Origin: Limnohabitans sp. 63ED37-2
Lineage (GTDB): Bacteria; Pseudomonadota; Gammaproteobacteria; Burkholderiales; Burkholderiaceae_C
Length of the DNA stretch: 64,000 nucleotides
Assembly: GCF_001412535.1 (NCBI RefSeq)
Contig: NZ_CP011774.1
Coordinates: 739,501-803,500, forward strand
Direction of reading: 5' to 3'
Below, piece by piece: positions 1 through 9,339 of the stretch. The notes below the pieces were generated by a model. It did no database searches and had not been told where the DNA came from. It saw only the letters and a program-made list of their open reading frames with translations. Position 1 is the first letter of the stretch. Every line of letters starts with the position of its first letter. The translations under genes were made by a program, and so were the position numbers.

Positions 1-827
1 CCCAAGGTCATGATCAGGATCACCCAACTGGCGGTGGTGAACGAATAGCCCAGGCCTTCCTTCATGTGGGTGATGGCATGCACGTTCACGGCCGACACCA
101 CCAGCAAGGCCAATCCGTGTCCGATGGCCAGCATCCAAAAAGCCCGGGTGCGCAGTGCTTGTGCCACAGTGAATTCGATCTGGACCGGCGGTGCAGGGTG
201 GCCTTGGGCCAAGTTGGCGGCCGCTTGCGCCGGGTCGATGCCGTCGACGTGTTCGCCGTGGTCCTCGGGTCGGCGACGGATGATGCTGGCCATGGGCAAG
301 CCGGTCAATAAAACCAACAGACCCGAGCCTGCCGCTGTGGCCCGCCACCCCCACACCTGAATGGACCAGGCCATCAGCGGCACCACCAGCCCACCCATGG
401 CCAAGCCCAGGCTCATGATGGACAGGGCGCGTGCACGGAACTTCTCGAACCACTGCACCAGCGCCACCGACAGCGGAAAGTAGCCGCCCAGGCTGGCGCC
501 AATGGCCATCAGGATGGCGCTGGCGTAAAAGGTGGCGACGCTGTCGACTTGGCTGAGCAGCAGCAAACCAGCGCTGAACAGCACCATGCCCCAGCGGATC
601 ATTTTTTGGGGGCCCACCCGGTCCATCATCCAGCCCAGCACCGGGCCGATGATGGCCGCTTCGACCGATTGCAGCGCGGCAGCACCTGACAAGGTGGTTT
701 TGCTCCAGCCCATGTCGTCCGACAGCACGGCGATGTACAGACCCAGGGCCTGTGTGAGAAAGGCCGCCAGTAAAAACTGGATGCCACAGGCCGCGCCCAC
801 CATGCGCCAGCCATAAAAAAACTTCAT
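1..827 (-). CDS. MFS transporter, OFA-like (partial, C-terminus beyond window edge)
   Basis: Reading the minus strand from ATG at 825-827 gives an open frame of 275 residues that runs off the left edge. It begins MKFFYGWRMVGAACG and shows six or more hydrophobic segments, a DDMGWSKTTLSGA stretch after the first helix and a DRVGPQKM loop between helices 2 and 3, which is the typical MFS signature position. The pattern of a short N-terminus followed by a GWS(K/R)TxxSGA motif is common in the oxalate/formate antiporter-type subfamily, but the substrate cannot be told. A clear AGGGAGGA ribosome site lies 5 nt upstream of the ATG. It is divergent from uvrD. Confidence 0.85.
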   Translation of the reverse strand, partial: MKFFYGWRMVGAACGIQFLLAAFLTQALGLYIAVLSDDMGWSKTTLSGAAALQSVEAAIIGPVLGWMMDRVGPQKMIRWGMVLFSAGLLLLSQVDSVATFYASAILMAIGASLGGYFPLSVALVQWFEKFRARALSIMSLGLAMGGLVVPLMAWSIQVWGWRATAAGSGLLVLLTGLPMASIIRRRPEDHGEHVDGIDPAQAAANLAQGHPAPPVQIEFTVAQALRTRAFWMLAIGHGLALLVVSAVNVHAITHMKEGLGYSFTTASWVILIMTL

Positions 828-933
828 GCCAGTCCTCCCTTGGCGCAGCCGTCCCGAGCCTGCCTAGCTTGCGGCAGATGGGGCGAGGGCCTGGCGAAGG
901 AAGTCATGTGGGAAGGTGCTGGGTCGTAATGTC

Positions 934-948
934 TGTGCAGAGCGCACA
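934..948. promoter_or_regulatory. Small palindrome TGTGC-N5-GCACA between MFS gene and uvrD
   Basis: Perfect 5-bp arms separated by 5 bp lie in the 279-bp divergent intergenic region. It could be an operator for the MFS gene, but a palindrome this short is expected by chance fairly often. Confidence 0.2.
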
Positions 949-1094
949 TCGTGGCACGCTCAGCTTGCACCGTGTGTCCCGAAGTGGACGAAATCCAAGG
1001 TGGCGGTGCTGTGCAGGTGCTCGGAGTGAGGCAACTGCTCAGCCAAGTGTGGGTTGAGGGAGCGGTTGAGGTGTTGCATGGGGTGCGAACTTCC

Positions 1095-1106
1095 TACAAT
1101 CGACAG
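1095..1106 (+). promoter_or_regulatory. Putative leaderless promoter -10 (TACAAT) of uvrD
   Basis: TACAAT at 1095-1100 is followed by six bases and then the uvrD ATG at 1107, so transcription would begin at or next to the start codon. No Shine-Dalgarno is present. The -35 is weak (TTGCAT at 1074-1079, 15-nt spacer). Confidence 0.5.
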
Positions 1107-3524
1107 ATGTTGTCTGAATTTTCACCGAACGCTTCGGCGTCCCCCTTGCTCGCCCAGCTCAACGACGAGCAGCACCGGGCGGTGGCTTTGCCCACCGAGC
1201 ACGCCCTGATCTTGGCGGGTGCAGGCTCTGGCAAAACCCGCGTGCTGACCACGCGCATCGCCTGGCTGCTGCAGACCTCGCAAGTCTCGCCCGGCGGCAT
1301 TTTGGCGGTGACCTTCACCAACAAGGCCGCCAAAGAGATGAAGCTGCGTTTGCAGTCCATGCTGCCGGTGAATGTGAACGCGATGTGGATTGGCACCTTT
1401 CACGGGCTGTGCAACCGGTTTTTGCGGGCGCATCACCAGCTGGCGGGTTTGCCGCAGACCTTTCAGATTCTGGACACACAAGACCAGCTCTCGGCCGTCA
1501 AGCGGCTGTGCAAGCAGTTCAATGTGGACGAAGACCGCTTCCCGCCCAAGCAGGTGCAGTATTTCATTTCGGGCTGCAAAGAAGACGGCCAGCGCCCGGG
1601 CGATGTGCCGGTGCGCGACGACGAAACGCGCCGCAAGGTGGAGCTGTACCAGCTGTACGAAGAACAATGCCAGCGCGAAGGCGTGGTGGATTTTGGCGAG
1701 CTGATGCTGCGCTCGTATGAGCTGTTGCGTGACAACGCGCATGTGCGCGAGCATTACCGCCGCCGTTTTCGTCACATCTTGGTGGATGAGTTTCAGGACA
1801 CCAACAAGCTGCAATACGCCTGGCTCAAGCAGTTGGCGGGTTTGCCGGGCGAAGGGGGCGAATGCGCCATCTTGGCCGTGGGCGACGACGACCAGAGCAT
1901 TTACGCCTTCCGGGGTGCCCGCGTGGGCAACATGGCTGACTTTGTGCGTGAGTTTCAGGTCAAGCACCAGATCAAGCTGGAGCAAAACTACCGCAGCTTC
2001 AGCAACATCCTCGATTCGGCCAACCACCTGATTAGCCATAACAAGACGCGTTTGGGCAAAACCCTGCGCACCGACCAAGGCGCTGGCGAGCCGGTGAGGG
2101 TGGTGGAGTCGCCGTCTGACTTTGCCGAAGCGCAGTGGCTCATCGAAGAGCTGCGCCAGTTGGTCAAGCAAGACGGCTTTGAGCGCAAGGAAGTGGCGCT
2201 GCTCTACCGCAGCAACGCCCAAAGCCGGGTGCTGGAAACCGCGCTGTTCAACGCCGGGTTTCCGTATCGGGTGTATGGTGGTTTGCGCTTTTTTGAGCGG
2301 GCCGAGATCAAGCACGCGCTGGCTTATTTGCGCCTGATGGAGAACCCCAACGACGACACCAGCTTTTTGCGGGTGGTCAACTTTCCGCCGCGCGGCATCG
2401 GGGCGCGTTCCATTGAGCAGCTGCAAGACGCGGCCCGCGCAGCAGGCTGCTCATTGCACGACGCCGTGAGCGCCACCACCGGCAAGGCCGGGGCGAATTT
2501 GGCGGCTTTTGTGGCCATGGTCGATGTGTTGCGTGAGCAGACCGAGGGCATGACGCTGCGCGAGATCATTGACTTGGTGTTGGACAAGACCGGCTTGGTC
2601 AACCACTACCGCGCCGAAAAAGAAGGCGCTGACCGGGTGGAGAACTTGGAGGAATTGGTCAACGCGGCCGAGAGTTTTGTCACCCAAGAAGGTTTTGGGC
2701 GCAGTGCGGTGGCTTTGCCGCAAGGCACCTCAGGCCTGGGGCAAAGCCCGGCCAGCCAAGGCTTGAGTCGCTCAACAGACGCAGACCTCGGCACGGTCGA
2801 TGAGTTCAGCGAAGACGGCGTGATCATGAGCCCGCTGGCAGCCTTCCTGACGCACGCTTCGCTGGAGGCTGGCGACAACCAAGCGCAAGCGGGTGAAGAC
2901 GCGGTGCAACTCATGACCGTGCACGCCAGCAAGGGACTGGAGTTTGACGCGGTGTTCATCACCGGCTTGGAAGAAGGTCTGTTCCCGCACGAAAACGCGA
3001 TGAACGACTTTGACGGCTTGGAGGAAGAACGCCGACTGATGTATGTGGCCATCACCCGTGCCCGCAAGCGCCTGTACCTGAGCCATTCGCAAACGCGCAT
3101 GCTGCACGGCCAGACCCGCTACAACCTCAAAAGCCGCTTTCTGGACGAGTTGCCCGAAGAGTGCCTGAAGTGGGTCACGCCCAAAAACAGCGGCTTTTCT
3201 AACTTGGGCCAGCCCGCGAGCGGGGGTGGCAGCGCCCCGGGTGGCGGCTGGCCACAAACCCCGGCCTTCAACCGCCATGCACGCCCGGCTTGGGGCCAAA
3301 GCAGCCTGAGCACCGAAACTTACAAAAGTCCGCCTGTGCCGGTGCAAAAAGCCGCGCCCGAGCACGGCATCAGCGCTGGCAAAACCGTGTTCCACACCAA
3401 ATTTGGCGAAGGCAAAGTGTTGGCTGTGGAGGGCGTGGGGGCCGATGCCCGAGCGCAGGTCAACTTTCCGCGCCACGGCGTGAAATGGCTGGCGCTGAGC
3501 GTGGCTAAACTCACGGTGGTTTAA
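1107..3524 (+). CDS. uvrD: ATP-dependent DNA helicase UvrD/PcrA type
   Basis: Superfamily 1 helicase of 805 residues that unwinds DNA 3'-5' in nucleotide-excision and mismatch repair. Visible motifs are Walker A AGAGSGKTR near residue 40, VDEFQDTN (motif II), GDDDQSIYAFRGA (motif III), QNYRS (motif IV), LMTVHASKGLEFD (motif V) and YVAITRARKRL (motif VI). The C-terminal about 120 residues form a Gly/Pro/Ser-rich linker ending in a Tudor-like tail (FHTKFGEGKVL), as in PcrA/UvrD. The frame is open from 951, but ATG 1107 is chosen because homologues start just before the Q motif and a -10 box lies directly before it. The gene stands alone, 25 bp before slyD. Confidence 0.95.
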   Translation: MLSEFSPNASASPLLAQLNDEQHRAVALPTEHALILAGAGSGKTRVLTTRIAWLLQTSQVSPGGILAVTFTNKAAKEMKLRLQSMLPVNVNAMWIGTFHGLCNRFLRAHHQLAGLPQTFQILDTQDQLSAVKRLCKQFNVDEDRFPPKQVQYFISGCKEDGQRPGDVPVRDDETRRKVELYQLYEEQCQREGVVDFGELMLRSYELLRDNAHVREHYRRRFRHILVDEFQDTNKLQYAWLKQLAGLPGEGGECAILAVGDDDQSIYAFRGARVGNMADFVREFQVKHQIKLEQNYRSFSNILDSANHLISHNKTRLGKTLRTDQGAGEPVRVVESPSDFAEAQWLIEELRQLVKQDGFERKEVALLYRSNAQSRVLETALFNAGFPYRVYGGLRFFERAEIKHALAYLRLMENPNDDTSFLRVVNFPPRGIGARSIEQLQDAARAAGCSLHDAVSATTGKAGANLAAFVAMVDVLREQTEGMTLREIIDLVLDKTGLVNHYRAEKEGADRVENLEELVNAAESFVTQEGFGRSAVALPQGTSGLGQSPASQGLSRSTDADLGTVDEFSEDGVIMSPLAAFLTHASLEAGDNQAQAGEDAVQLMTVHASKGLEFDAVFITGLEEGLFPHENAMNDFDGLEEERRLMYVAITRARKRLYLSHSQTRMLHGQTRYNLKSRFLDELPEECLKWVTPKNSGFSNLGQPASGGGSAPGGGWPQTPAFNRHARPAWGQSSLSTETYKSPPVPVQKAAPEHGISAGKTVFHTKFGEGKVLAVEGVGADARAQVNFPRHGVKWLALSVAKLTVV

Positions 3525-3549
3525 ACCCATTCCTGTTCTGAAAGTCGCC

Positions 3550-4026
3550 ATGAAAATCGCCCAAGATACCGTCGTCACCATGCAGTACAAAGTGACCAAC
3601 GCCCAAGGCCAGTTGCTGGACAAGGCGCAAGAGCCGACCTCGTATTTGCACGGCGGCTATGACAACACCTTCCCCAAAATCGAAGCCGCCCTCGAAGGAC
3701 AAGAAGTGGGCTTTGCCACCACCTTGAAGCTGACCCCGGCTGACGCCTTTGGCGAGCGCGACGAGAGCTTGGTGCAGACGATTCCCAAAAGCGAGTTCCC
3801 GCCCGGCGTGAAGGTGGGTGGCCAGCTGCGCGGGCGCACGCCCGATGGCCGCGAGCAGGTGTTCAACGTGTTGAAAATCAAAGGTAACCAGGTGATCCTG
3901 GACGGCAACCACCCTTGGGCCGGGCAGCACCTGACGCTGAGCCTGAAGGTGACAGAAGTGCGGACGGCCTCAGCCGAAGAGGTGACGCACCGCCACGCAC
4001 ACGGTGCGCACGGTCACCACCACTGA
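3550..4026 (+). CDS. slyD: FKBP-type peptidyl-prolyl isomerase, SlyD-like
   Basis: Protein of 158 residues. It has an FKBP fold split by an insert-in-flap chaperone domain, seen as the DAFGERDESL stretch followed by the PPGVKVG and IKGNQVILDGNHPWAG segments. The last 12 residues are His-rich (HRHAHGAHGHHH), a short version of the metal-binding tail that lets SlyD bind nickel and assist hydrogenase or other metalloenzyme maturation. It catalyses proline isomerisation in the cytoplasm. It follows uvrD by 25 bp on the same strand and ends 5 bp before the convergent membrane-protein gene. Confidence 0.9.
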   Translation: MKIAQDTVVTMQYKVTNAQGQLLDKAQEPTSYLHGGYDNTFPKIEAALEGQEVGFATTLKLTPADAFGERDESLVQTIPKSEFPPGVKVGGQLRGRTPDGREQVFNVLKIKGNQVILDGNHPWAGQHLTLSLKVTEVRTASAEEVTHRHAHGAHGHHH

Positions 4027-4031
4027 GCAGC

Positions 4032-4832
4032 TCAGTCGGGCCGATCCGCGCTGGCGGGCGGCTCGTCGTAGACGTCGGTCGAGAAGCAGTCGCGCACCGA
4101 AAACAGCATCGAGGTGAAGAACATGGCTGCCACCATGAGGGCCAAGGGCATGAAGGTGGCCGTCATCAAGCCCGGGTTGCCCAAGAGGCCGGAGATGAGC
4201 AGCGCCAGGATCCCGGCCAACATGAAGATCACACCCCAAGAGAGCACATACACCCCAAAGGCCTTGAGGTTGCGCCAGCAGGCCACGAAGCTGAAAAACA
4301 GGCTTTTGACGGCCGGCAGGCCGTACCAGTGCACCAGAGCGGGTGCGTGCCAGAACATCATGGACAGCGGCACATAAAACAGCATCGACACCCACAGGGC
4401 GGTTTGGAAAGAATCGGTGGTGACCACCTCGGGCGTCATGGCTTGTCCGCCAAAGTAAACCTTAGCGAAGGTACCGCCGTCGACCAAGGCCGAAACGCCC
4501 ATCACCACCAGAAAGATCACCGCATAAAGGCCACCCAGATGGAACATGGCCTGGCGGTGCGGTCCGGCCTTGAAGGCCGCAAACAACACGCTGGGCATGG
4601 GGAATTTGCCCTCGGTGGCGGTCTGGGTTGCCGCCATCATGCCCAAGGTGAGCGCAGGCAGGACGATCAGCGCCAAGGCGCTGCCAATGAAGGGCACGAT
4701 GGACACGATGGAAACCGTGGCCATGAGCAAAAAGAAAAGGCCCGACAGGGCCAGCGGTTGACGCCAGAAGGTGCTCATGCCCTGGCGGACCCACTTGAGG
4801 CCGGCACGGGCGGGAACAATTTGCAGGTTCAT
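4032..4832 (-). CDS. BPSS1780-like multi-pass membrane protein, function unknown
   Basis: A 266-residue protein with a short cytosolic start (MNLQIVPARAGLKWVRQG) and about six hydrophobic helices. The opening RAGLKWVRQGMSTFWRQP is characteristic of the BPSS1780 family found widely in betaproteobacteria. No catalytic motif is visible. It begins 5 bp after the thrB stop on the same strand, so the two are probably cotranscribed. No function is assigned. Confidence 0.75.
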   Translation of the reverse strand: MNLQIVPARAGLKWVRQGMSTFWRQPLALSGLFFLLMATVSIVSIVPFIGSALALIVLPALTLGMMAATQTATEGKFPMPSVLFAAFKAGPHRQAMFHLGGLYAVIFLVVMGVSALVDGGTFAKVYFGGQAMTPEVVTTDSFQTALWVSMLFYVPLSMMFWHAPALVHWYGLPAVKSLFFSFVACWRNLKAFGVYVLSWGVIFMLAGILALLISGLLGNPGLMTATFMPLALMVAAMFFTSMLFSVRDCFSTDVYDEPPASADRPD

Positions 4833-4837
4833 GGTGT

Positions 4838-5800
4838 TCAGACGAGGTCAGGCAGGGAGATGGGCTGTTGCACCCGACCGCGCAAAACGCGTTCGAAATG
4901 GGTCGGGTCGTGCGGGGTGAGCATGGCCGCTTCGCGGGGCAGATGGTAGTCCCACAGCCGAGAAATCCAAAAACGCAAAGCCCCTGCCCGCAAAAGGGCA
5001 GGCAGCAACGCGCGTTCGGCCGCGCTCAAGGGGCGTACCCGGTTGTAGGCCTGCACCAAGGCCTGGGCGCGTGTGCTGTCGTGGGCGCCCGTGGGCAAGT
5101 CGATGCACCAGTCGTTCAGGCACACGGCCAAGTCAAACAGCCAGGTGTCGACACCCGCAAAGTAAAAATCAAAAAACCCCGTCAGCTGCTCGCCGTCGAA
5201 CATCACGTTGTCGCGGAACAGGTCAGCATGCACCGGCCCACGGGGCAGGGCGGCATACGCTGCACCCTCGGCGATGTGGTTTTGGTAGGCCAGCTCGCTG
5301 CGCACCAAGGCGGCTTGGGGCAGGTCCAGGTAGGGCAACACCACGGGCACGGTCTCGTTCCACCAGGGCAGGCCACGCAAATTGGGCTGGCTGCGGTTGT
5401 AGTCGGCCCCGGCCAGGTGCATGCGTGCCAGCATGTCTCCCACAGCCGCGCAATGCACCGCTTGTGGCTGCAGCTGGCTTTTGCCCGCCAGTTTGTTCAC
5501 CACGGCGGCTGGTTTGCCGTTCAAGGTGTGCAGCACATCGCCGTCGCGGTTGGCCGACGGGTCGGGCACCGGAATGCCGCGCCCGGCCAGGTGCTTCATG
5601 AGGAACAGGTAAAACGGCAGTTGCTCGTGCGTCAGGCGTTCGAACAGGGTGAGCACATACTCACCTTGATCGGTGGTGGCGAAGTAGTTGGTGTTTTCAA
5701 TCCCGCCCTCAATGCCGCGCAAAGCGGTGAGCCGGCCCAGGTTCAGGGCTTGCATCAGGTCGTTGGCCTGGGCTTCGGTGACTTCGGTGAATACCGCCAT
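4838..5800 (-). CDS. thrB: Homoserine kinase (ThrB type II, APH-like fold)
   Basis: A 320-residue enzyme that phosphorylates homoserine for threonine synthesis. It belongs to the aminoglycoside-phosphotransferase-like branch: MAVFTEVTEAQANDLM at the start, GIEGGIENTNYFATT (nucleotide loop), the catalytic-loop motif GPVHADLFRDNVMF and the metal motif GFFDFYFAG. The frame stays open upstream to 5929, but ATG 5800 matches the family's MAVFTxV start. The length is typical. It is divergent from the SRPBCC gene and leads a two-gene operon with the membrane protein. Confidence 0.92.
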   Translation of the reverse strand: MAVFTEVTEAQANDLMQALNLGRLTALRGIEGGIENTNYFATTDQGEYVLTLFERLTHEQLPFYLFLMKHLAGRGIPVPDPSANRDGDVLHTLNGKPAAVVNKLAGKSQLQPQAVHCAAVGDMLARMHLAGADYNRSQPNLRGLPWWNETVPVVLPYLDLPQAALVRSELAYQNHIAEGAAYAALPRGPVHADLFRDNVMFDGEQLTGFFDFYFAGVDTWLFDLAVCLNDWCIDLPTGAHDSTRAQALVQAYNRVRPLSAAERALLPALLRAGALRFWISRLWDYHLPREAAMLTPHDPTHFERVLRGRVQQPISLPDLV

Positions 5801-5947
5801 GGTTGCAATCGGTGGGCCTGTAGGCTGGCCGGAAGGTGGATGAAACCGGTGATTGTAGGCGGGGGCGATGCCTGATCTGCTGCCTGAGCACCCTGGTGCG
5901 CGTGGTAACTTCTCATGATACATGCCCACCTCAAACAGGAGTCACCC

Positions 5948-6406
5948 ATGTCAGACAGCCCTGCCGACCGAACCGTTCGTTTGCACCGCGTGCTGAAAAC
6001 CTCGCCCGAAAAGATTTACCGGGCCTTTTTGGATGCCGAGGCGATGGCCAAATGGCTGCCTCCTTATGGCTTCACCTGCAAGGTGCATCACATGACGCCG
6101 AAGGTGGGTGGCACTTTCCGCATGTCGTTTTGCAATTTCTCGTCGGGCCAGAGCCATTCGTTTGGCGGTGAATACCTGGAGTTGGTGCCCAATGCCTTGA
6201 TCCGCTACACAGACCAGTTCGATGACCCCAACCTGCCGGGGGTACTCGAAGTGGCGGTGCACCTCAAGCCGGTGCTGTGTGGCACCGAACTGAGCATCGT
6301 GCAGTCGGGCATTCCGGAGGTGATTACGCTGGAGATGTGTTACTTCGGCTGGCAAGAGTCGCTGGCGCAACTGGCCCTGTTGGTCGAGCCCGAAACGGCG
6401 GGCTGA
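5948..6406 (+). CDS. SRPBCC / AHSA1 family protein
   Basis: A 152-residue START-like protein. The motif SPEKIYRAFLDAEAMAKWLPP near residues 18-37 and GGTFRMSF are standard AHSA1 signatures. Family members bind small hydrophobic ligands or act as Hsp90 co-chaperone relatives; the ligand here is unknown. ATG 5948 is preferred over 5915 because AGGAG sits about 6 nt before it and the family begins shortly before the RxxxxSPEKxY motif. It lies between divergent thrB and polA. Confidence 0.8.
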   Translation: MSDSPADRTVRLHRVLKTSPEKIYRAFLDAEAMAKWLPPYGFTCKVHHMTPKVGGTFRMSFCNFSSGQSHSFGGEYLELVPNALIRYTDQFDDPNLPGVLEVAVHLKPVLCGTELSIVQSGIPEVITLEMCYFGWQESLAQLALLVEPETAG

Positions 6407-6435
6407 GCGGGCCGGTCAGCGCGGGTGGTGGCGTG

Positions 6436-6447
6436 CACAATCGGGGG
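6436..6447 (+). promoter_or_regulatory. Putative leaderless -10 (CACAAT) of polA
   Basis: CACAAT at 6436-6441 is followed by six bases and ATG 6448, the same spacing as at uvrD and murB. The CGGGGG just before the ATG could alternatively be read as a poor, too-close ribosome site. Confidence 0.4.
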
Positions 6448-9336
6448 ATGAGCGAAAAAACCCCTGACACCGCCCCAACCACGGCCCCCACCGCGGCCCC
6501 CAACATGGCCCCATCCACCACAAAACCCAGCTTGCTGCTGGTAGACGGCTCCAGTTACCTGTACCGCGCCTTTCACGCCATGCCCGATCTGCGGGCTGTG
6601 CCGGGCGACCCGGCGAGCCCCGCCACCGGGGCCATTCGCGGCATGATCAACATGATGGAGCGGCTGCGCAAGGATGTGCCAGCCATGTACGCCGCCTGCG
6701 TGTTCGACGCCAAAGGCCCGACTTTCCGTGATGAGCTGTACCCCGAATACAAAGCCAACCGCAGCCCCATGCCCGACGATTTGCGCTCGCAGATCGAGCC
6801 GATCCACGAGTTGGTGCGCCTGATGGGCTGGACCGTGCTGGACGTGCCGGGCGTGGAGGCCGATGACGTGATTGCCACGTTGGCCCATGTGGCCGCGCAG
6901 CAGGGAATCACCGTGACGGTGTCGAGCGGCGACAAGGATTTGAGCCAGCTGGTCAACGAGCACATCACCATCATCGACACCATGAACGGCAAGGTGCGCG
7001 ATGTGGCGGGTGTGACCGCCGAGTTTGGTGTGCCGCCCTCGCTGATGATTGACTACCAAACCCTGGTGGGCGACACGGTGGACAACGTGCCGGGCGTGGC
7101 CAAAGTCGGCCCCAAAACGGCGGCCAAGTGGCTGATGGAATACGGCTCGCTCGACAAGCTCATGGAAAACGCCCACGACATCAAAGGCGTGGCGGGCGAG
7201 AACCTGCGCCAGGCGGTGGACTGGCTGCCCAAGGGCCGTGCCCTGGTGACCATGAAAACCGATTGCGACCTGAACGGCTGGGTGCCCGGTTTGCCGTCGC
7301 TGGCCAGCCTTCACCTGCACGCGCCGGACAAAGACAAGCTGCTGAATTTTTACCAGACCTACGGCTTCAAGGGGCTGGTGCAGTCGCTGGGTGGGGCTGT
7401 GCCTGCGCCTGCGGCCAAAGCCAAAGCGGCCAAACCCAAAGACACGGGCATGGGGGATTTGTTTGGTGCTGGTGAGGCTGAAGCGGCTGCGGCCTTGCCC
7501 GAGTTGGACAGAGCCGCCAGCGCTGTTCAGGGCGAGTTGAAATACGACACCGTGCTGGACTGGGCCGCGTTCGACACTTGGTTGGCCCGCATCGAACAAG
7601 CCCCGCTCACCGCCATCGACACCGAAACCACTTCGCTGGACGCCATGCGCGCCGAGATTGTCGGAATTTCGCTCAGCGTCACGCCGGGCGAGGCGGCTTA
7701 CATTCCGCTGGCCCACAACGGCCCGGGTGCACCCGAGCAGCTGCCGCTGGCCGATGTGCTGGCCAAGCTCAAGCCTTGGCTGGAAAACCCGGCCCGCCAC
7801 AAGCTGGGCCAGAACATCAAATACGACCGCCATGTGTTCGCGAACCACGGCATCGAGGTGCAGGGCTACGCGCACGACACCATGCTGGAAAGCTATGTGC
7901 TCGAAGTGCACAAGCCGCATGGCCTTTCTAGCCTGGCCGAGCGGCATGTGGGCCGCCGGGGCGTGACCTACGAAGACCTGTGCGGCAAGGGTGCGCACCA
8001 GATCCCGTTTGCGCAGGTCGATGTGGACAAGGCCGCGCATTATTCCTGCGAAGACTCGGACCAGTGCCTGGACGTGCATTTGGCGCTGTGGCCGCAGATC
8101 GAGGCGCATGCGGGCCTCAAGTACGTGTACGAGCTGGAAATCGCCACCAGCGAAGCGCTTTACCGCATCGAACGCAACGGCGTGCTGATCGACGCGCCCA
8201 CGCTGGCCGCGCAAAGCCAGGCGCTGGGCGAGCGCATTGTCCAGCTCGAAACCGAGGCCTATGAGATCGCGGGGCAGCCCTTCAACCTGTCCAGCCCCAA
8301 GCAACTGGGCGAAATTTTCTTTGACAAGCTGGGTCTGCCCGTCATCAAGAAAACCGCCACCGGGGCCCGCAGCACCGACGAAGAGGTGCTGGAAAAACTG
8401 GCCGAAGACTACCCGCTGCCCGCCCGCATCTTGGAGCACCGCAGCCTGGCCAAACTCAAAGGCACTTACACCGACAAGCTGGCGCAGCTGGCCTTGCCGC
8501 GCACGGGGCGTGTGCACACCCACTATGCGCAGGCGGTGGCCGTCACAGGCCGCTTGTCGAGCAACGAGCCCAACCTGCAAAACATCCCAGTGCGCACCGC
8601 CGAAGGCCGCAAGGTGCGCGAGGCCTTTGTGGCCCCGGTAGGCTGCGTGATTGCCAGCGCCGACTACAGCCAGATCGAGCTGCGCATCATGGCGCACCTG
8701 AGTGACGACGCGGCCTTACTCAAGGCCTTCCATGAAGGGCTGGACGTGCACAAGGCCACGGCGGCTGAGGTGTTTGGCGCCACGCCCTACACCGTGAGCA
8801 GCGAGCAGCGCCGCTACGCCAAGACCATCAACTTCGGTTTGATTTACGGCATGAGCGCGTTTGGGCTGGCCAAGGCGCTCTCCATCGACAACACCGCCGC
8901 CAAAAACTACATTACCCGCTACTTTGAGCGTTTTGCGGGCGTCAAACACTACATGGACGCCACCCGCGAGCAGGCCAAGGCGCTGGGTTATGTGGAGACC
9001 GTGTTTGGTCGCCGCCTGATGCTGCCCGAGATCAACAGCCCCAACGGCCCACGCCGCGCCGGGGCCGAGCGCGCCGCCATCAACGCGCCCATGCAGGGCA
9101 CAGCGGCAGACCTGATCAAGCTGAGCATGGTCGCCGTGCAAAAGGCGCTCGACGAACAAAGCAAGGCCACCAAGGTCATCATGCAGGTGCACGACGAATT
9201 GGTGTTTGAAGTGCCCGAATCAGAAGTCGAGTGGGTGCGCACCGAGGTGCCGCGCATCATGGCGGGGGTGGCCGATTTGAAGGTGCCCCTGCTGGCCGAA
9301 GTGGGCTTTGGGCCGAACTGGGAGCAGGCGCACTGA
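6448..9336 (+). CDS. polA: DNA polymerase I
   Basis: A 962-residue polymerase for gap filling and Okazaki fragment maturation. Domain order: an Ala/Thr/Pro-rich N-terminal extension of about 27 residues, 5'-3' exonuclease (VDGSSYLYRAF, VFDAKGPTFRDELYPEYKANR region), an intact 3'-5' exonuclease (AIDTETTSLD, GQNIKYDRHVF) and a family A polymerase. The polymerase has motif A DYSQIELRIMAHLS, motif B RRYAKTINFGLIYGMS and motif C QVHDELVFEV. The frame is open from 6277, but ATG 6448 gives the family's usual start. The gene is convergent with the GST, leaving only 3 bp between stops. Confidence 0.97.
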   Translation: MSEKTPDTAPTTAPTAAPNMAPSTTKPSLLLVDGSSYLYRAFHAMPDLRAVPGDPASPATGAIRGMINMMERLRKDVPAMYAACVFDAKGPTFRDELYPEYKANRSPMPDDLRSQIEPIHELVRLMGWTVLDVPGVEADDVIATLAHVAAQQGITVTVSSGDKDLSQLVNEHITIIDTMNGKVRDVAGVTAEFGVPPSLMIDYQTLVGDTVDNVPGVAKVGPKTAAKWLMEYGSLDKLMENAHDIKGVAGENLRQAVDWLPKGRALVTMKTDCDLNGWVPGLPSLASLHLHAPDKDKLLNFYQTYGFKGLVQSLGGAVPAPAAKAKAAKPKDTGMGDLFGAGEAEAAAALPELDRAASAVQGELKYDTVLDWAAFDTWLARIEQAPLTAIDTETTSLDAMRAEIVGISLSVTPGEAAYIPLAHNGPGAPEQLPLADVLAKLKPWLENPARHKLGQNIKYDRHVFANHGIEVQGYAHDTMLESYVLEVHKPHGLSSLAERHVGRRGVTYEDLCGKGAHQIPFAQVDVDKAAHYSCEDSDQCLDVHLALWPQIEAHAGLKYVYELEIATSEALYRIERNGVLIDAPTLAAQSQALGERIVQLETEAYEIAGQPFNLSSPKQLGEIFFDKLGLPVIKKTATGARSTDEEVLEKLAEDYPLPARILEHRSLAKLKGTYTDKLAQLALPRTGRVHTHYAQAVAVTGRLSSNEPNLQNIPVRTAEGRKVREAFVAPVGCVIASADYSQIELRIMAHLSDDAALLKAFHEGLDVHKATAAEVFGATPYTVSSEQRRYAKTINFGLIYGMSAFGLAKALSIDNTAAKNYITRYFERFAGVKHYMDATREQAKALGYVETVFGRRLMLPEINSPNGPRRAGAERAAINAPMQGTAADLIKLSMVAVQKALDEQSKATKVIMQVHDELVFEVPESEVEWVRTEVPRIMAGVADLKVPLLAEVGFGPNWEQAH

Positions 9337-9339
9337 GCG

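Noticed and set aside
6340..8697. 785-codon minus-strand frame opposite polA
   Set aside because: Antisense shadow; composition is His/Val/Gln-rich without domains, and polA motifs are complete on the plus strand.
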